Assembly (NCBI RefSeq): GCF_017104645.1
Contig: NZ_JAAGPF010000042.1
Span: 1-35,915, forward strand
Direction: 5' to 3'
Length of the DNA: 35,915 bases
DNA from: Burkholderia sp. Ac-20379
Lineage (GTDB): Bacteria > Pseudomonadota > Gammaproteobacteria > Burkholderiales > Burkholderiaceae
The notes under the pieces were generated by a model. The model did not search any database. It was not told where the DNA came from and saw only the letters and a program-made list of their open reading frames with translations. A program made the translations under genes and the position numbers. Below are positions 15,261 through 24,822 of this stretch, in pieces. Every line of letters starts with the position of its first letter. Position 1 is the first letter of the stretch.

Positions 15261-15665
15261 TTGGGATTACGCAAGCATGAGTCGGGCGCCGTTCGCGTCG
15301 CGGGTAGCGGCACGGCGGCTGAAAAGCGGAAAAGGATGCCGAAGCGGCGAAAGGGCGGACGGGTTACGCCTCGTATGCGGTGTCCGGCCCTGCGGGAATG
15401 ACGGGCGACGATCGCCCGGTTGGCCCCGTGTTGGCGTGCGTAACATCGATGTCTCCGTCGGTACGCGCTGCACGTTATTGGTGAAACTTGTTTCGCGAAA
15501 CTATGATGCGAACCGCATGGCAAGTAAATGGTCAGGCAATTCCAAACGGATCGATATTCTCGTTTCCCTTTAAATCGAAGGGTTTGGCGCGGAATTAAAA
15601 CGAAGCAAACGCGGATCCGCCGGGCCGAACGCGTGGCGGATCGCGCGGGGCGCAGGGCGCGAGAG

Positions 15666-15701
15666 GCGGCCGATCGTTTCGGATGCCAATCGATCGGCCG
15701 C
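15666..15701. repeat. Inverted repeat, 11-bp arms
   Basis: GCGGCCGATCG and CGATCGGCCGC are separated by 14 bases. It lies about 205 bp upstream of the HTH gene. Role unknown. Confidence 0.4.
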
Positions 15702-15905
15702 GATTGTGCAGTGAAGCAAAATGCGGCGGGCGCCGGCTCGGTGCCGAGCGAGTCGATTGCGCGACAGATCGGCGAAGACGCTTGACGCTGGATTCCGATG
15801 ACGGTTTGATGTCGTCATGGCAGCGCCACGCAACCACGGCAAATTCCGCGCTGCCTCTGGTTTTTGCTGCCGGCATGAACGGGCACTCGCACAGGGGGAG
15901 GTCTC

Positions 15906-16220
15906 ATGCAAGGATGCTTCGAACCCGCAACCGGCCGCGCGAACGGTTCACGCTCGCCGCGTGCCGCGCAAGACTGGCGCCCCGATTTCGCCCGGATTCG
16001 CGGCCATGTCGCGCTCGCGATTGCCGATCAGATCGAGGAGGCGATCCGCGCCGGCCTGTTCCGTCCGGGCGATCGCCTGCCGAGCCAGCAGGCGATCGCC
16101 GATTCGCTCGGTTTCCATCCGAACACGATTTACGCCGCGTTTCGCGAGGCGGCGCGGCGCGGCCTGATCAAGGGCTTTGCCGGCCGCGGCACGCTCGTGC
16201 TCGATCATGCGCTGAGCTGA
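15906..16220 (+). CDS. HTH-only GntR/MocR-like transcriptional regulator, 104 aa
   Basis: ATG at 15906 follows GGGGGAGG. The protein is little more than one GntR winged helix: IADQIEEAIRAGLFRPGDRLPSQQAIADSLGFHPNTIYAAFREAARRGLIKGFAGRGTLV. The preceding DWRPDFARIRGHVALAIAD is close to the start of MocR/PdxR proteins, which continue into an aminotransferase-like domain of about 350 residues. Here translation stops right after the DNA-binding domain, and no remnant of the second domain follows. It could be a YtrA-like short regulator or a truncated MocR. It lies 296 bp upstream of the aromatic acid transporter gene on the same strand. Confidence 0.8.
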   Translation: MQGCFEPATGRANGSRSPRAAQDWRPDFARIRGHVALAIADQIEEAIRAGLFRPGDRLPSQQAIADSLGFHPNTIYAAFREAARRGLIKGFAGRGTLVLDHALS

Positions 16221-16389
16221 CGACACGCACTCGCCGGTTGCGCACGAACCGGCATTGCCGCTTTCCCGTCCAGGCGCGTGCGAACGATCGCTGCGCGCCG
16301 GATGCGGCCGTCACGTCTTCCCTCCCGTTTTCCTTTCATGTCGCTTCCGTCCGGACGCCCGGGCGCCTCCGCGTAAACGCCTATATTTA

Positions 16390-16403
16390 CTTGCAAAAGC
16401 AAA
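16390..16403. promoter_or_regulatory. Candidate MarR operator, site A
   Basis: CTTGCAAAAGCAAA fits the pattern YTTGCA-N2-WGCAAM shared with sites B and C. It sits in a short AT-rich island 114 bp upstream of the transporter start. Confidence 0.55.
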
Positions 16404-16421
16404 TATATACTTCGTGACATG

Positions 16422-16435
16422 TTTGCATTTGCAAA
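16422..16435. promoter_or_regulatory. Candidate MarR operator, site B
   Basis: TTTGCA-TT-TGCAAA has perfect 6-bp arms. It lies 32 bp from site A (same point to same point, about three helical turns) and 82 bp upstream of the transporter start. Confidence 0.65.
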
Positions 16436-16516
16436 TAAATGCCGGTCGGCGGCGGCGAGCTGCCAGCCGTCGCGTCAAGCGTTGCGCATCACAGCCAGGC
16501 GAGCCGAACGATCACG

Positions 16517-17950
16517 ATGAACACCTCTTCCACGCAGCACGCGCAGCCGTCGCCGACGATCGACATCCCGGCCCTGATCGATGCGCGCCCGATCGGGCGC
16601 TTCCAGTTCGGCATCTTCCTGCTGGCCGGCGCGGCCATGATCATCGACGGCTTCGACGTGCAATCGATGGGCTTCGTCGCGCCCGAGCTGGTACGCGACT
16701 GGGGTATCGAGCGCGGGGCGCTCGGCTCGGTGTTCTCGGCCAGCCTGGTCGGCATGTTGCTGGGCTCGCTCGCGTTGAGCGTGCTGGCCGACCGGATCGG
16801 CCGGCGGCCCGTGCTGGTGGTCTCGATGCTGTTCGCCGGCGCGTGCATGCTCGGCACCGCGCACACGCACGGCGTCGCGCAACTGTTGGCGATGCGCACG
16901 CTGAGCGGAGTGGGGGTGGGCGCGATCATGGGCAACGCGATGGCGCTGGTCAGCGAGTACAGCCCGGCGCGGCGGCGCGCGTCGACCATGATGCTGGTGT
17001 CGTGCGGCTTCACGGCCGGCGCGGTGTTCGGCGGGCTGGTGTCGGGGTGGCTGATTCCGCTGGCCGGCTGGCGGGCCGTGTTCCTGGCGGGTGGCGCCGT
17101 ATCGCTCGCGATCGGCGTGCTGATGGCGGCGTGGCTGCCCGAATCGGTGCAGTTTCTCGTGCTGCGTGGGCGCCGGCCCGAGCAGGCGGCGCGGCTCGTT
17201 GCGCGTATCGCCGGCGGCGCCGCTGCGGTGCCCGGCCTGGCGGGCGGCAGGCTCGTGGCAGGCATGCAGGCGGCGAAACCGTCCGGCGCGCCGGTGGCCG
17301 AGCTGTTCCGGGGCGGGCGCGCGGGCATCACGCTGCTGCTCTGGGGCCTCAACTTCGCGAACCTGTTGAATCTGTTCTTCCTGTCGAACTGGCTGCCGAC
17401 CATCATCGCGGACCTCGGGCATACGCGCAGTGTCGCGATCGCGGTGGGCACGCTGCTGCAGGTGGGCGGCACGCTCGGCACCATCGGCATGGGCCTGCTG
17501 ATCGATCGCGCCGGCTATGCGCGGGTGCTGGTGCCGGCGTTCGTGGTGGCGGCCGCCGCCATCGTGGCGATCGGTCAGCCCGGCTTGCCGCTCGCACCGT
17601 TGCTGGCCGTGGTGACCGTCAGCGGCCTGTGCATCGTCGGCGGCCAGCCTGCCATCAACGCGCTGACCGCCTCCGTCTACCCCACGCACATGCGTGCCAC
17701 CGGCATCGGCTGGGGGCTCGGCATCGGCCGCGCCGGCTCGATCCTCGGGCCGGTGGCGGCAGGGCAACTGGCAATGCTCGGCGGTTCGGATCGCATCATG
17801 TTCGCCGCGTCGGCCGTGATTGCGCTGGCCTCGTGCGTCATGACGCTGGCGCTGGCTCGCCGTCGCCGCGCGTTGCGGCCCGACGACGCGATGGAAGCGC
17901 CGCCCGCCGGCGCGCGCGAGAACACCGGGGCTGCTTCGTGCCGCTCCTGA
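16517..17950 (+). CDS. MFS aromatic acid:H+ symporter (AAHS family, PcaK-like)
   Basis: This encodes a 477-residue, 12-helix transporter. ATG at 16517 gives the usual AAHS N-terminus; an in-frame ATG at 16439 abuts operator site B and is less likely. Family marks: IDARPIGRFQFGIFLLAGAAMIIDGFDVQSMGFVAP with the DGFD motif in helix 1, LADRIGRRPVL in loop 2-3, RTLSGVGVGAIMGNAMAL in helix 4, and LLIDRAGYARVL in loop 8-9. AAHS carriers import 4-hydroxybenzoate, protocatechuate, gentisate or related acids. The downstream decarboxylase suggests a dihydroxybenzoate such as gamma-resorcylate. Two TTTGCA-type sites upstream suggest control by the MarR protein of this block. Confidence 0.88.
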   Translation: MNTSSTQHAQPSPTIDIPALIDARPIGRFQFGIFLLAGAAMIIDGFDVQSMGFVAPELVRDWGIERGALGSVFSASLVGMLLGSLALSVLADRIGRRPVLVVSMLFAGACMLGTAHTHGVAQLLAMRTLSGVGVGAIMGNAMALVSEYSPARRRASTMMLVSCGFTAGAVFGGLVSGWLIPLAGWRAVFLAGGAVSLAIGVLMAAWLPESVQFLVLRGRRPEQAARLVARIAGGAAAVPGLAGGRLVAGMQAAKPSGAPVAELFRGGRAGITLLLWGLNFANLLNLFFLSNWLPTIIADLGHTRSVAIAVGTLLQVGGTLGTIGMGLLIDRAGYARVLVPAFVVAAAAIVAIGQPGLPLAPLLAVVTVSGLCIVGGQPAINALTASVYPTHMRATGIGWGLGIGRAGSILGPVAAGQLAMLGGSDRIMFAASAVIALASCVMTLALARRRRALRPDDAMEAPPAGARENTGAASCRS

Positions 17951-17968
17951 GAACATCCGCGCGCTGCT

Positions 17969-17997
17969 GATCCGGGCAGCATGAAGCATCCCGGATC
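17969..17997 (+). terminator. Hairpin between the transporter and decarboxylase genes
   Basis: GATCCGGG / CCCGGATC forms an 8-bp perfect stem with a 13-base loop, 18 bp after the transporter stop codon. No T tract follows. It may separate the transporter from the catabolic operon. Confidence 0.45.
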
Positions 17998-18099
17998 GCC
18001 TCGCTGGATATTCGTTGTACTGATTAATTTGTTTATCGAGTCGCCGCCGAGCCGGGTGCACGGCGGCGACACCGGCTGCCTGAACTTGGAGAGAATGGC

Positions 18100-19085
18100 A
18101 TGGCTTTCAGCAACGCAGGAAAAATCGCCCTCGAGGAACATTTCGCGATCGCGGACACGATCGAGGATTCGGCCGGTTTCGTGCCGCACGACGATTGGGT
18201 CGAACTCCGCCACCGGCTGCTCGACATTCACGAGCGCCGTATTGCCGAGATGGATCGTGGCGGCATCGAGATGATGGTGCTGTCGCTGAACGCGCCGGCC
18301 GTGCAGGCGATTCGCGATCCGAAACGTGCCGACGAACTGGCGCGCCGCGCCAACGATTTCCTGGCCGAACAGGTTGCGAAACGCCCCGACCGCTTCCGCG
18401 CGTTCGCGGCGTTGCCGATGCAGGAACCGGATCTGGCGATCCGCGAGGCCGAACGCTGCGTGCGCGAGCTGGGTTTCGTGGGCGCGCTCGTCAACGGCTT
18501 CAGCGATACGGCGGAGGGGGGCGAGCTCTATTACGACCTGCCGCGCTACCGGCCGTTCTGGGCCGCGCTCGAAGCGCTCGACGTGCCGTTCTACCTGCAT
18601 CCGCGCAATCCGCTGCCGGGCCGCGCGCCGATCTACGACGGCCATCCGTGGCTGATGGGGCCGACCTGGGCGTTCGGTCAGGAAACCGCCGTGCATGCGC
18701 TGCGTCTGATGGGCTCGGGCCTGTTCGATGCGCATCCGGGCCTGAAGATCATTCTCGGGCACCTCGGCGAAGGCCTGCCCTACAGCATGTGGCGCATCGA
18801 CAACCGCAACGCATGGGTGTCGGCGCGACCGAACTACCCGGCTGAAAAGCCGATCGCCGAGTATTTCCGCAAGCATTTCTGGCTGACCACGTCCGGCAAT
18901 TTCCGCACCCAGACGCTGATCGACGCAATGCTCGAAATCGGTTCGGATCGCATCCTGTTCTCTGCCGACTGGCCGTTCGAGAATATCGATCACGCCGCCG
19001 ACTGGTTCGATACGGCGTCGATCAGCGAGAACGACCGCGTCAAGATCGGCCGCACCAACGCCGAGCAACTGCTGAAGCTGGCACG

Positions 19086-19089
<4 letters not shown>
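18100..19089 (+). CDS. graF: Gamma-resorcylate (2,6-dihydroxybenzoate) decarboxylase
   Basis: This encodes a 329-residue protein of the amidohydrolase/ACMSD-like superfamily. ATG at 18100 follows TTGGAGAGA. The sequence closely follows what I recall of Rhizobium sp. MTP-10005 gamma-resorcylate decarboxylase along its length: KIALEEHFAI, LSLNAPAVQAI, GFVGALVNGFS, YLHPRNPLP, GHPWLMGPTWAF, SADWPFENIDHA. Expected metal and catalytic positions are kept: Glu12, His14, His167, His221 and Asp290. The enzyme reversibly converts 2,6-dihydroxybenzoate to resorcinol and can act on 2,3-dihydroxybenzoate. It is the first gene of a coupled trio, its TGA overlapping the next ATG. The exact substrate in this host is inferred. 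Confidence 0.88.
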
Positions 19090-20203
<1,114 letters not shown>

Positions 20204-20207
<4 letters not shown>

Positions 20208-21103
20208 CCGACACCACCCACCGCCGTTACCCGTTGTTTTCCGAGGAACGTTCGGCCGAGGCCGTCAACGCCCGGATCGGCCCCGATGTCGAGCCGCGCA
20301 CCGCCCGTATCGCTGCGGCGATCGTGCGCCACCTGCACGCGGCCGTGAAGGAGATCGAGCCGACCCACGAGGAGTGGTACGCCGCGATCCGCTTTCTGAC
20401 CGAGACGGGGCAGATGTGCACCGACTGGCGCCAGGAGTTCATTCTGTTGTCCGATGTATTGGGCGTGTCGATGCTGGTCGATGCGATCAATCACCGCCGC
20501 CCCGGCAACGCCACGGAGAACACGATCCTCGGGCCGTTCTACGTGGACGGCGTGCCGGTGCTGCCGGCCGGCGCGAACATCTGCCTCGACGGCAAGGGCG
20601 AGCCGCTGGTGGTGACGGGCACGGTGACCGACACCGACGGGCAACCGGTGGCCGGCGCGACGATCGATGTCTGGCAGACCAACGACGACGGCTATTACGA
20701 CGTGCAGCAGCAGGGCGTGCAGCCCGACGGCAACCTGCGCGGCAAGTTCGAGAGTGGGCCGGACGGCGCGTTCTGGTTCCGCAGCGTGCGCCCGCGCGAC
20801 TACCCGATTCCCGACGACGGCCCGGTGGGCAAGCTGCTCGCCACGCTGGGCCGTCACCCGAACCGCGCCGCGCACATCCATTTCATGATCCGCGCGCCCG
20901 GCTACGAAACCGTCATCACGCACATCTTCGCGCCCGATTGCCCCTGGCTCGCCGAGGACACGGTGTTCGGCGTGAAGGAGAGCCTGATCGGCGAGTTCGA
21001 GCGGATCGAGAACGCCGACGAGGCGGCCGCTTGCGGCTTCGACGCCGATACGCCGTGCTGGCGCACCTCGCGCCCGTTCGTGCTGCAACGCAAGGCGGAT
21101 TGA
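20204..21103 (+). CDS. graB: Hydroxyquinol 1,2-dioxygenase (intradiol)
   Basis: This encodes a 299-residue intradiol dioxygenase. Its ATG overlaps the maleylacetate reductase TGA (ATGA at 20204). The N-terminal helical dimerisation part is followed by the beta-sandwich starting near ILGPFYVDG. The Fe(III) ligands are all present: Tyr164 (DDGYYD), Tyr200 (RPRDYPIP), His224 and His226 (RAAHIHFMI). The linker GPVGKLLATLGRHPN is of the hydroxyquinol type rather than the catechol type. It opens 1,2,4-trihydroxybenzene to maleylacetate, the substrate of the upstream gene's product. The gene that would make hydroxyquinol from resorcinol is absent from the window. Confidence 0.9.
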
Positions 21104-21243
21104 TGCCGGCGTGAGGCCGCCGCCGTGACCTGACCGATCCCGCAAGGAGGTGCCCGACCCGACACTCGCTCACCGCATCGCCCTGGCAAGACCGTAATAC
21201 TCAATACAACTAATTATTAAGATGAAGACGGAGACAACTGGTC

Positions 21244-22467
21244 ATGAAGCATTGCATTGCGGGCGCCGTCGTCGCGCTCTTTGCCGTCTGCGCGCAGGCG
21301 CAGGGCAGCGTGACGCTGTACGGCATCATCGACGCCGGCGTGGCGTACACCAACGACGTGCAGACGGCGAAGCCGGGCGGCCGGCCGACGGGCGCGAGCA
21401 GCGTGGCGTTCGCGGACGGCCTGACGGCGGGCTTGTCGGGTAGCCGCTGGGGCTTTCGCGGCGTCGAGGATCTGGGCGGGGGGCTGAAGACGATCTTCAC
21501 GCTCGAGAACGGTTTCACCATCAACAACGGGGCATTGACCCAGGGCGGCGCCGAGTTCGGCCGGCAGGCCTTCGTCGGGCTCGCGTCGTCGCATCTCGGC
21601 ACGCTGACGTTCGGGCGCCAGTACGACACGCTGCTCGATTCGATCCAGCGATTTTCCGCGCCCGCATGGGCCGGTTGGATGTCGTCGCACGTCGGTGACG
21701 TCGATGATCTCGGCTTGCTGTACCGCATCAACAACGCCGTGAAGTACGTGACGCCGGTGTTTGGCGGGCTGCGCGTGAGCGCGCTGTACAGCTTCGGCGG
21801 CGTGCCCGGCGCGACGGGCCAGAACCAGGTGTGGTCGCTCGGCGCGAGCTACGAACACGGCCCGTTCGGCTTCGGGGCGGGCTACCTGAACGCGCGCAAT
21901 CCGAACGTGTCGTTCTACGGCAATACGCCGAACAAGGGGCTGGCCACGGCCAACAATATCGGCTCGGCCGGCTCCGCCGCCACGCCCGAATCGATGCCGG
22001 CGTTCGCCGGCTACGCGTCGGCCAACACGCTCGAAATCATGGGGCTCGGCGGCAGCTACACGTTCGGCGCGACCACCGTGAGCGGCGTGCTGACGCGCAC
22101 GCGGTTCGACTCGCTCGGCTCCGCTTCCGGGCCGAACCCGTTCGGCTATACGGGCAACGCGGTCTTCACGAGTGCCGAATTCGGCGTGCGCACCATGATC
22201 ACGCCCGCGCTGCAGACCGGCATCGCGTTCGACTACACGCGGCGCGGCTCGGTGGATGGCGACGGCGGCGCGAAATATCTGCAGCTCGACGCGGTGGCCG
22301 ACTACGCGTTTTCCGGGCGCACCGACGTGTATCTGGCCGCGATCCTGCAGCGCGCGAGCGGACGCGATTCGCTCAATCAACCGGCCGTGGCGACGATCGG
22401 CGGCTTCACGCCGTCGGCCACCAACAAGCAGGCAGTGGTGCGCATCGGCTTGCGGCAGCGGTTCTGA
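21244..22467 (+). CDS. Gram-negative trimeric porin (OmpC-like)
   Basis: This encodes a 407-residue outer-membrane porin. The signal peptide MKHCIAGAVVALFAVCAQAQ leads into GSVTLYGIIDAGVAY, the standard first strand of Burkholderia porins, then SRWGFRGVEDLGGGLKTIFTLENGF and GRQAFVGLASSHLGTLTFGRQYD. It ends VVRIGLRQRF with the C-terminal Phe needed for BAM recognition. ATG at 21244 follows GGAGAC about ten bases upstream. Porins of this type let small acids cross the outer membrane. Its position, 140 bp after the dioxygenase gene, suggests it serves uptake of the aromatic substrate. It may use its own promoter in the AT-rich stretch 21195-21225. Confidence 0.9.
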   Translation: MKHCIAGAVVALFAVCAQAQGSVTLYGIIDAGVAYTNDVQTAKPGGRPTGASSVAFADGLTAGLSGSRWGFRGVEDLGGGLKTIFTLENGFTINNGALTQGGAEFGRQAFVGLASSHLGTLTFGRQYDTLLDSIQRFSAPAWAGWMSSHVGDVDDLGLLYRINNAVKYVTPVFGGLRVSALYSFGGVPGATGQNQVWSLGASYEHGPFGFGAGYLNARNPNVSFYGNTPNKGLATANNIGSAGSAATPESMPAFAGYASANTLEIMGLGGSYTFGATTVSGVLTRTRFDSLGSASGPNPFGYTGNAVFTSAEFGVRTMITPALQTGIAFDYTRRGSVDGDGGAKYLQLDAVADYAFSGRTDVYLAAILQRASGRDSLNQPAVATIGGFTPSATNKQAVVRIGLRQRF

Positions 22468-22513
22468 ACGGCGTCCAACGGGGCATGCAACAGATGCCTT
22501 GCATTGGCATACA

Positions 22514-22527
22514 TTTGCAATTGCAAC
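22514..22527. promoter_or_regulatory. Candidate MarR operator, site C
   Basis: TTTGCA-AT-TGCAAC contains the perfect palindrome TTGCAATTGCAA. A weaker copy, CTTGCA-TT-GGCATA, lies 16 bp upstream at 22498-22511. The site overlaps the -35 of the promoter candidate next to it. Confidence 0.65.
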
Positions 22528-22549
22528 TGTTGTGATTGCTATGTAAGAT
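22521..22549 (+). promoter_or_regulatory. Candidate sigma-70 promoter of the aldehyde dehydrogenase gene
   Basis: TTGCAA (22521-22526), a 17-bp spacer, then TAAGAT (22544-22549): four of six matches in each element. The transcript would begin about 50 bp before the ATG at 22605. The -35 lies inside operator site C, as expected for repression. Confidence 0.4.
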
Positions 22550-22604
22550 GCCTCGACCCGATTGGCCGATTCACGGCATCACAGAAGCAGAGGAGTGCAG
22601 TGCG

Positions 22605-24083
22605 ATGGAGATTGACAAGCAACAGGGCAACGCGCCGATCGAGGCGCGCCACTGGATCGACGGCGAGTGGGTGCGTTCGGCCCGCACCGGCGAGAGCGTG
22701 AATCCGGCCACGGGCCGGACGATCGGCGTCTATCACGACGGCGGCGCGAACGAGGCGGCGCTCGCCGTGGCGGCTGCGGCCCGCGCGTTCCAGGACGAAA
22801 GCTGGACGGCCGATCCGCAGCGCCGCGCGGTGGCGCTGATGCGCCTGGCCGACGCCTATGAAGCGCGCCGCGACGACATCGTCGATACCTTGTGCCGCGA
22901 GAACGGCAAGCTGCGCTACGAAGCCGGTTTCGAAGCGGGCCTGATCGTGCGCGGGCTGCGTTTCGCGGCCGGGCTGGCGTTGCAGAATTTCGGGCGCGTG
23001 ATGGATCCGTACCCGGGTTTTCAGGGCATGAGCATCGTCCAGCCGATCGGCGTCGCGGGCCTGATCGTGCCGTGGAATTCGCCGGCCTATCTGTCGGTGC
23101 GTGCGCTCGCGCCGGCGCTGGCGGCCGGTTGCACGGCCGTGGTCAAGATGCCGATGCAGGCCGCGCAAACGGCCGCGCTGATGAGCGAGATCGTCGGTTC
23201 GGTGGCGGAGTTGCCGCGCGGTGCGGTCAACGTGTTCATCGAATCGGGCGCCGACGGCGCGCGGCATCTGGTGGACGCGCCCGACGTGAAGACGGTCAGC
23301 TTCACCGGCAGCACGCGCACGGGCCGCGCCATCGGCGTGGCCGCCGCCGAACGGCTGAAGCGGGTGGGCCTCGAACTGGGCGGAAAGACTCCGCATCTGA
23401 TTTTCGACGATGCCGATCTCGATGCGCTGCTGCCGGTGCTGGAGAAATCGTCCACCGTGTTCGCCGGGCAGTTCTGCATGTGCGGCAGCCGCATCCTGGT
23501 ACAGCGCGGCATCGCCGAGCGCGTGCGCGAAGGCCTCGCGGCGCGGTTGCGCGCAGTGCGGCCCGGGCCGGCGGCCGATCCCGCCAGCGACATGGGGCCG
23601 CTGATCGACCGCGCCTCGCTGGCGCGCATCGACGCGATGGTCGAGGCTGCGCTGGCGGCCGGCGCCAAGGCTATCGTGCGCGGCGGCATCGTGACCGAGC
23701 CGCCGCTGGCCGACGGCAACTTCTACCGTCCGGCGCTGCTGGAAATTCGCGACGCATCGATCGCGATCGCGCAACAGGAGGTGTTCGGCCCGGTGCAGAC
23801 GCTGCAGGTATTCGATACGGAGGACGAAGCGATCGCGCTGGCGAACGACAGCGAATACGGGTTGAGCGCCTGCGTGTGGAGCCGCGACGTCGATCGGCCG
23901 GTGCGTGTGTCGCGACGGCTGGAAGCCGGCTTCGTCTCGATCAACGGCTGGGCCAACATCGCCGTGGAATTCGAGGAAGGCGGCTACAAGTCGAGCGGGT
24001 TGGGCCGGCTTGGCGGCGTGGCGTCGCTGGAGGATTTCGTCGAGCGCAAGCAGATCACGCAGACCTATGCGACGCGTGCCTGA
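22605..24083 (+). CDS. Aldehyde dehydrogenase, NAD(P)-dependent
   Basis: This encodes a 492-residue ALDH superfamily member. ATG at 22605 follows AGAGGAG; the longer frame from 22536 would overlap the promoter candidate. Catalytic set: Asn158 (VPWNSP), Lys181, Glu257 (LELGGKTP), Cys291 (GQFCMCG), with the normal 34-residue Glu-Cys spacing. FTGSTRTG binds the cofactor. It oxidises an aldehyde to a carboxylate; the substrate is not known. No aldehyde arises in the gamma-resorcylate to 3-oxoadipate route, so it may form the aromatic acid from an aldehyde, or serve a semialdehyde intermediate. Operator site C at its promoter ties it to the MarR regulon. Confidence 0.87.
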   Translation: MEIDKQQGNAPIEARHWIDGEWVRSARTGESVNPATGRTIGVYHDGGANEAALAVAAAARAFQDESWTADPQRRAVALMRLADAYEARRDDIVDTLCRENGKLRYEAGFEAGLIVRGLRFAAGLALQNFGRVMDPYPGFQGMSIVQPIGVAGLIVPWNSPAYLSVRALAPALAAGCTAVVKMPMQAAQTAALMSEIVGSVAELPRGAVNVFIESGADGARHLVDAPDVKTVSFTGSTRTGRAIGVAAAERLKRVGLELGGKTPHLIFDDADLDALLPVLEKSSTVFAGQFCMCGSRILVQRGIAERVREGLAARLRAVRPGPAADPASDMGPLIDRASLARIDAMVEAALAAGAKAIVRGGIVTEPPLADGNFYRPALLEIRDASIAIAQQEVFGPVQTLQVFDTEDEAIALANDSEYGLSACVWSRDVDRPVRVSRRLEAGFVSINGWANIAVEFEEGGYKSSGLGRLGGVASLEDFVERKQITQTYATRA

Positions 24084-24114
24084 GGCCTGATACGGCCAGG
24101 ATGGGTTGACGCTG

Positions 24115-24134
24115 CCGGCGGCGCGAGCCGCCGG
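24115..24134. terminator. Hairpin between convergent ALDH and marR genes
   Basis: CCGGCGGC, loop GCGA, GCCGCCGG: an 8-bp perfect stem in the 66-bp gap between the two convergent genes. It can serve both strands. No T tract. Confidence 0.6.
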
Positions 24135-24149
24135 TGAAGCGTGCGAACC

Positions 24150-24677
24150 TCAGCCGCGCGTCTTGCGTGCGGCCGGGGCCGCGCGCTTGCGGGCCGGCGC
24201 GGCAGGTTCGGGCTCGGGCAGCGGCTCGCCGATCTCGACGCTGTGCAGGTTCGCGAAGATGTGATCCATCAGCCGCTTCAGTTGCTTGAGCTGCGTAGTG
24301 TCGAGCCCGGCCGTGGCGAGCTGCTCGTAATAGATGGCGCGCGGAATCCAGCGCTCGACCAGCGTGCGGCCGGCCGGCGTCAGCGCGATGCAGACGGTGC
24401 GGCCGTCGTCGGTCAGCCGTTTGCGCGTGACGTGACGCATCGTGATCATCTTGCCGACGAGCCGCGAGAGCGTGGACAGTTCGCTCGACACCATCTCGGC
24501 CAGATCGATGAGCCGCTGATCTTCCTGCTCGCGCAGGGCGGCCATCACGCGATACATCGGCAGCGTCAGGCCGGCCTCGCGCAGTTCGGCGGCGAACAGC
24601 TGTTCCATGCGCACGCCGACCTTGGCGAGCAGGTACGGAAACGCTTCGGTGAACCGGTAGTGATCGAAATCGGGCAT
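24150..24677 (-). CDS. MarR family transcriptional regulator
   Basis: This encodes a 175-residue protein. The winged helix covers about residues 35-105: LTLPMYRVMAALREQ, RLIDLAEMVSSELSTLSRLVGKMITM (recognition helix) and the wing RLTDDGRTVCIALTPAGRTL. Flanking helices (YRFTEAFPYLLAKVGVRMEQLF and LKQLKRLMDHIFANL) form the dimer. The C-terminus is a basic Ala/Lys/Arg tail (PEPAAPARKRAAPAARKTRG), which may add DNA contacts. MarR proteins of catabolic clusters usually repress until an aromatic acid or its CoA ester binds. The gene is divergent from cytochrome b561; the shared 145-bp region contains a TTTGCA half-site, consistent with autoregulation and with the sites before the transporter and ALDH genes. 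Confidence 0.88.
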   Translation of the reverse strand: MPDFDHYRFTEAFPYLLAKVGVRMEQLFAAELREAGLTLPMYRVMAALREQEDQRLIDLAEMVSSELSTLSRLVGKMITMRHVTRKRLTDDGRTVCIALTPAGRTLVERWIPRAIYYEQLATAGLDTTQLKQLKRLMDHIFANLHSVEIGEPLPEPEPAAPARKRAAPAARKTRG

Positions 24678-24774
24678 GTCGGGATATCGGCGTGCGGCAA
24701 GCGGAGCGATGCGCGTCGGCGGGTGCCGGGCGCGGAAAGAGACGAAGGCGCGACGCGCAACGGGCCGCCGTCTG

Positions 24775-24788
24775 TTTGCAAATTCAAT
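24775..24788. promoter_or_regulatory. Candidate MarR operator, degenerate site D
   Basis: TTTGCA-AA-TTCAAT has a perfect left half and a degraded right half of the motif seen at sites A to C. It lies between marR and the b561 gene and could control both. Confidence 0.4.
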
Positions 24789-24822
24789 TATTGCGCGCGG
24801 CGATTATATAGGAGGAGAAACC

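Larger units (their letters stand above)
15121..15905. other. Long intergenic region upstream of DUF2957 and HTH genes
   Basis: No gene could be supported in these 785 bp. It contains an 18-bp-stem inverted repeat at 15219-15260, an AT-rich patch around 15470-15610 and an 11-bp inverted repeat at 15666-15701. It should hold the promoters of the divergent DUF2957 and HTH genes. Confidence 0.5.

Noticed and set aside
15683-16417. 244-codon frame across the HTH gene
   Set aside because: Arg-rich translation and no motif; it overlaps the well-supported HTH gene in another frame.
18011-18040. AT-rich stretch before the decarboxylase, compared with the one before the porin (21195-21225)
   Set aside because: Both contain YTAATYA-like bits, but no alignable inverted repeat; too weak to call a second shared operator, and neither has the TTTGCA motif.
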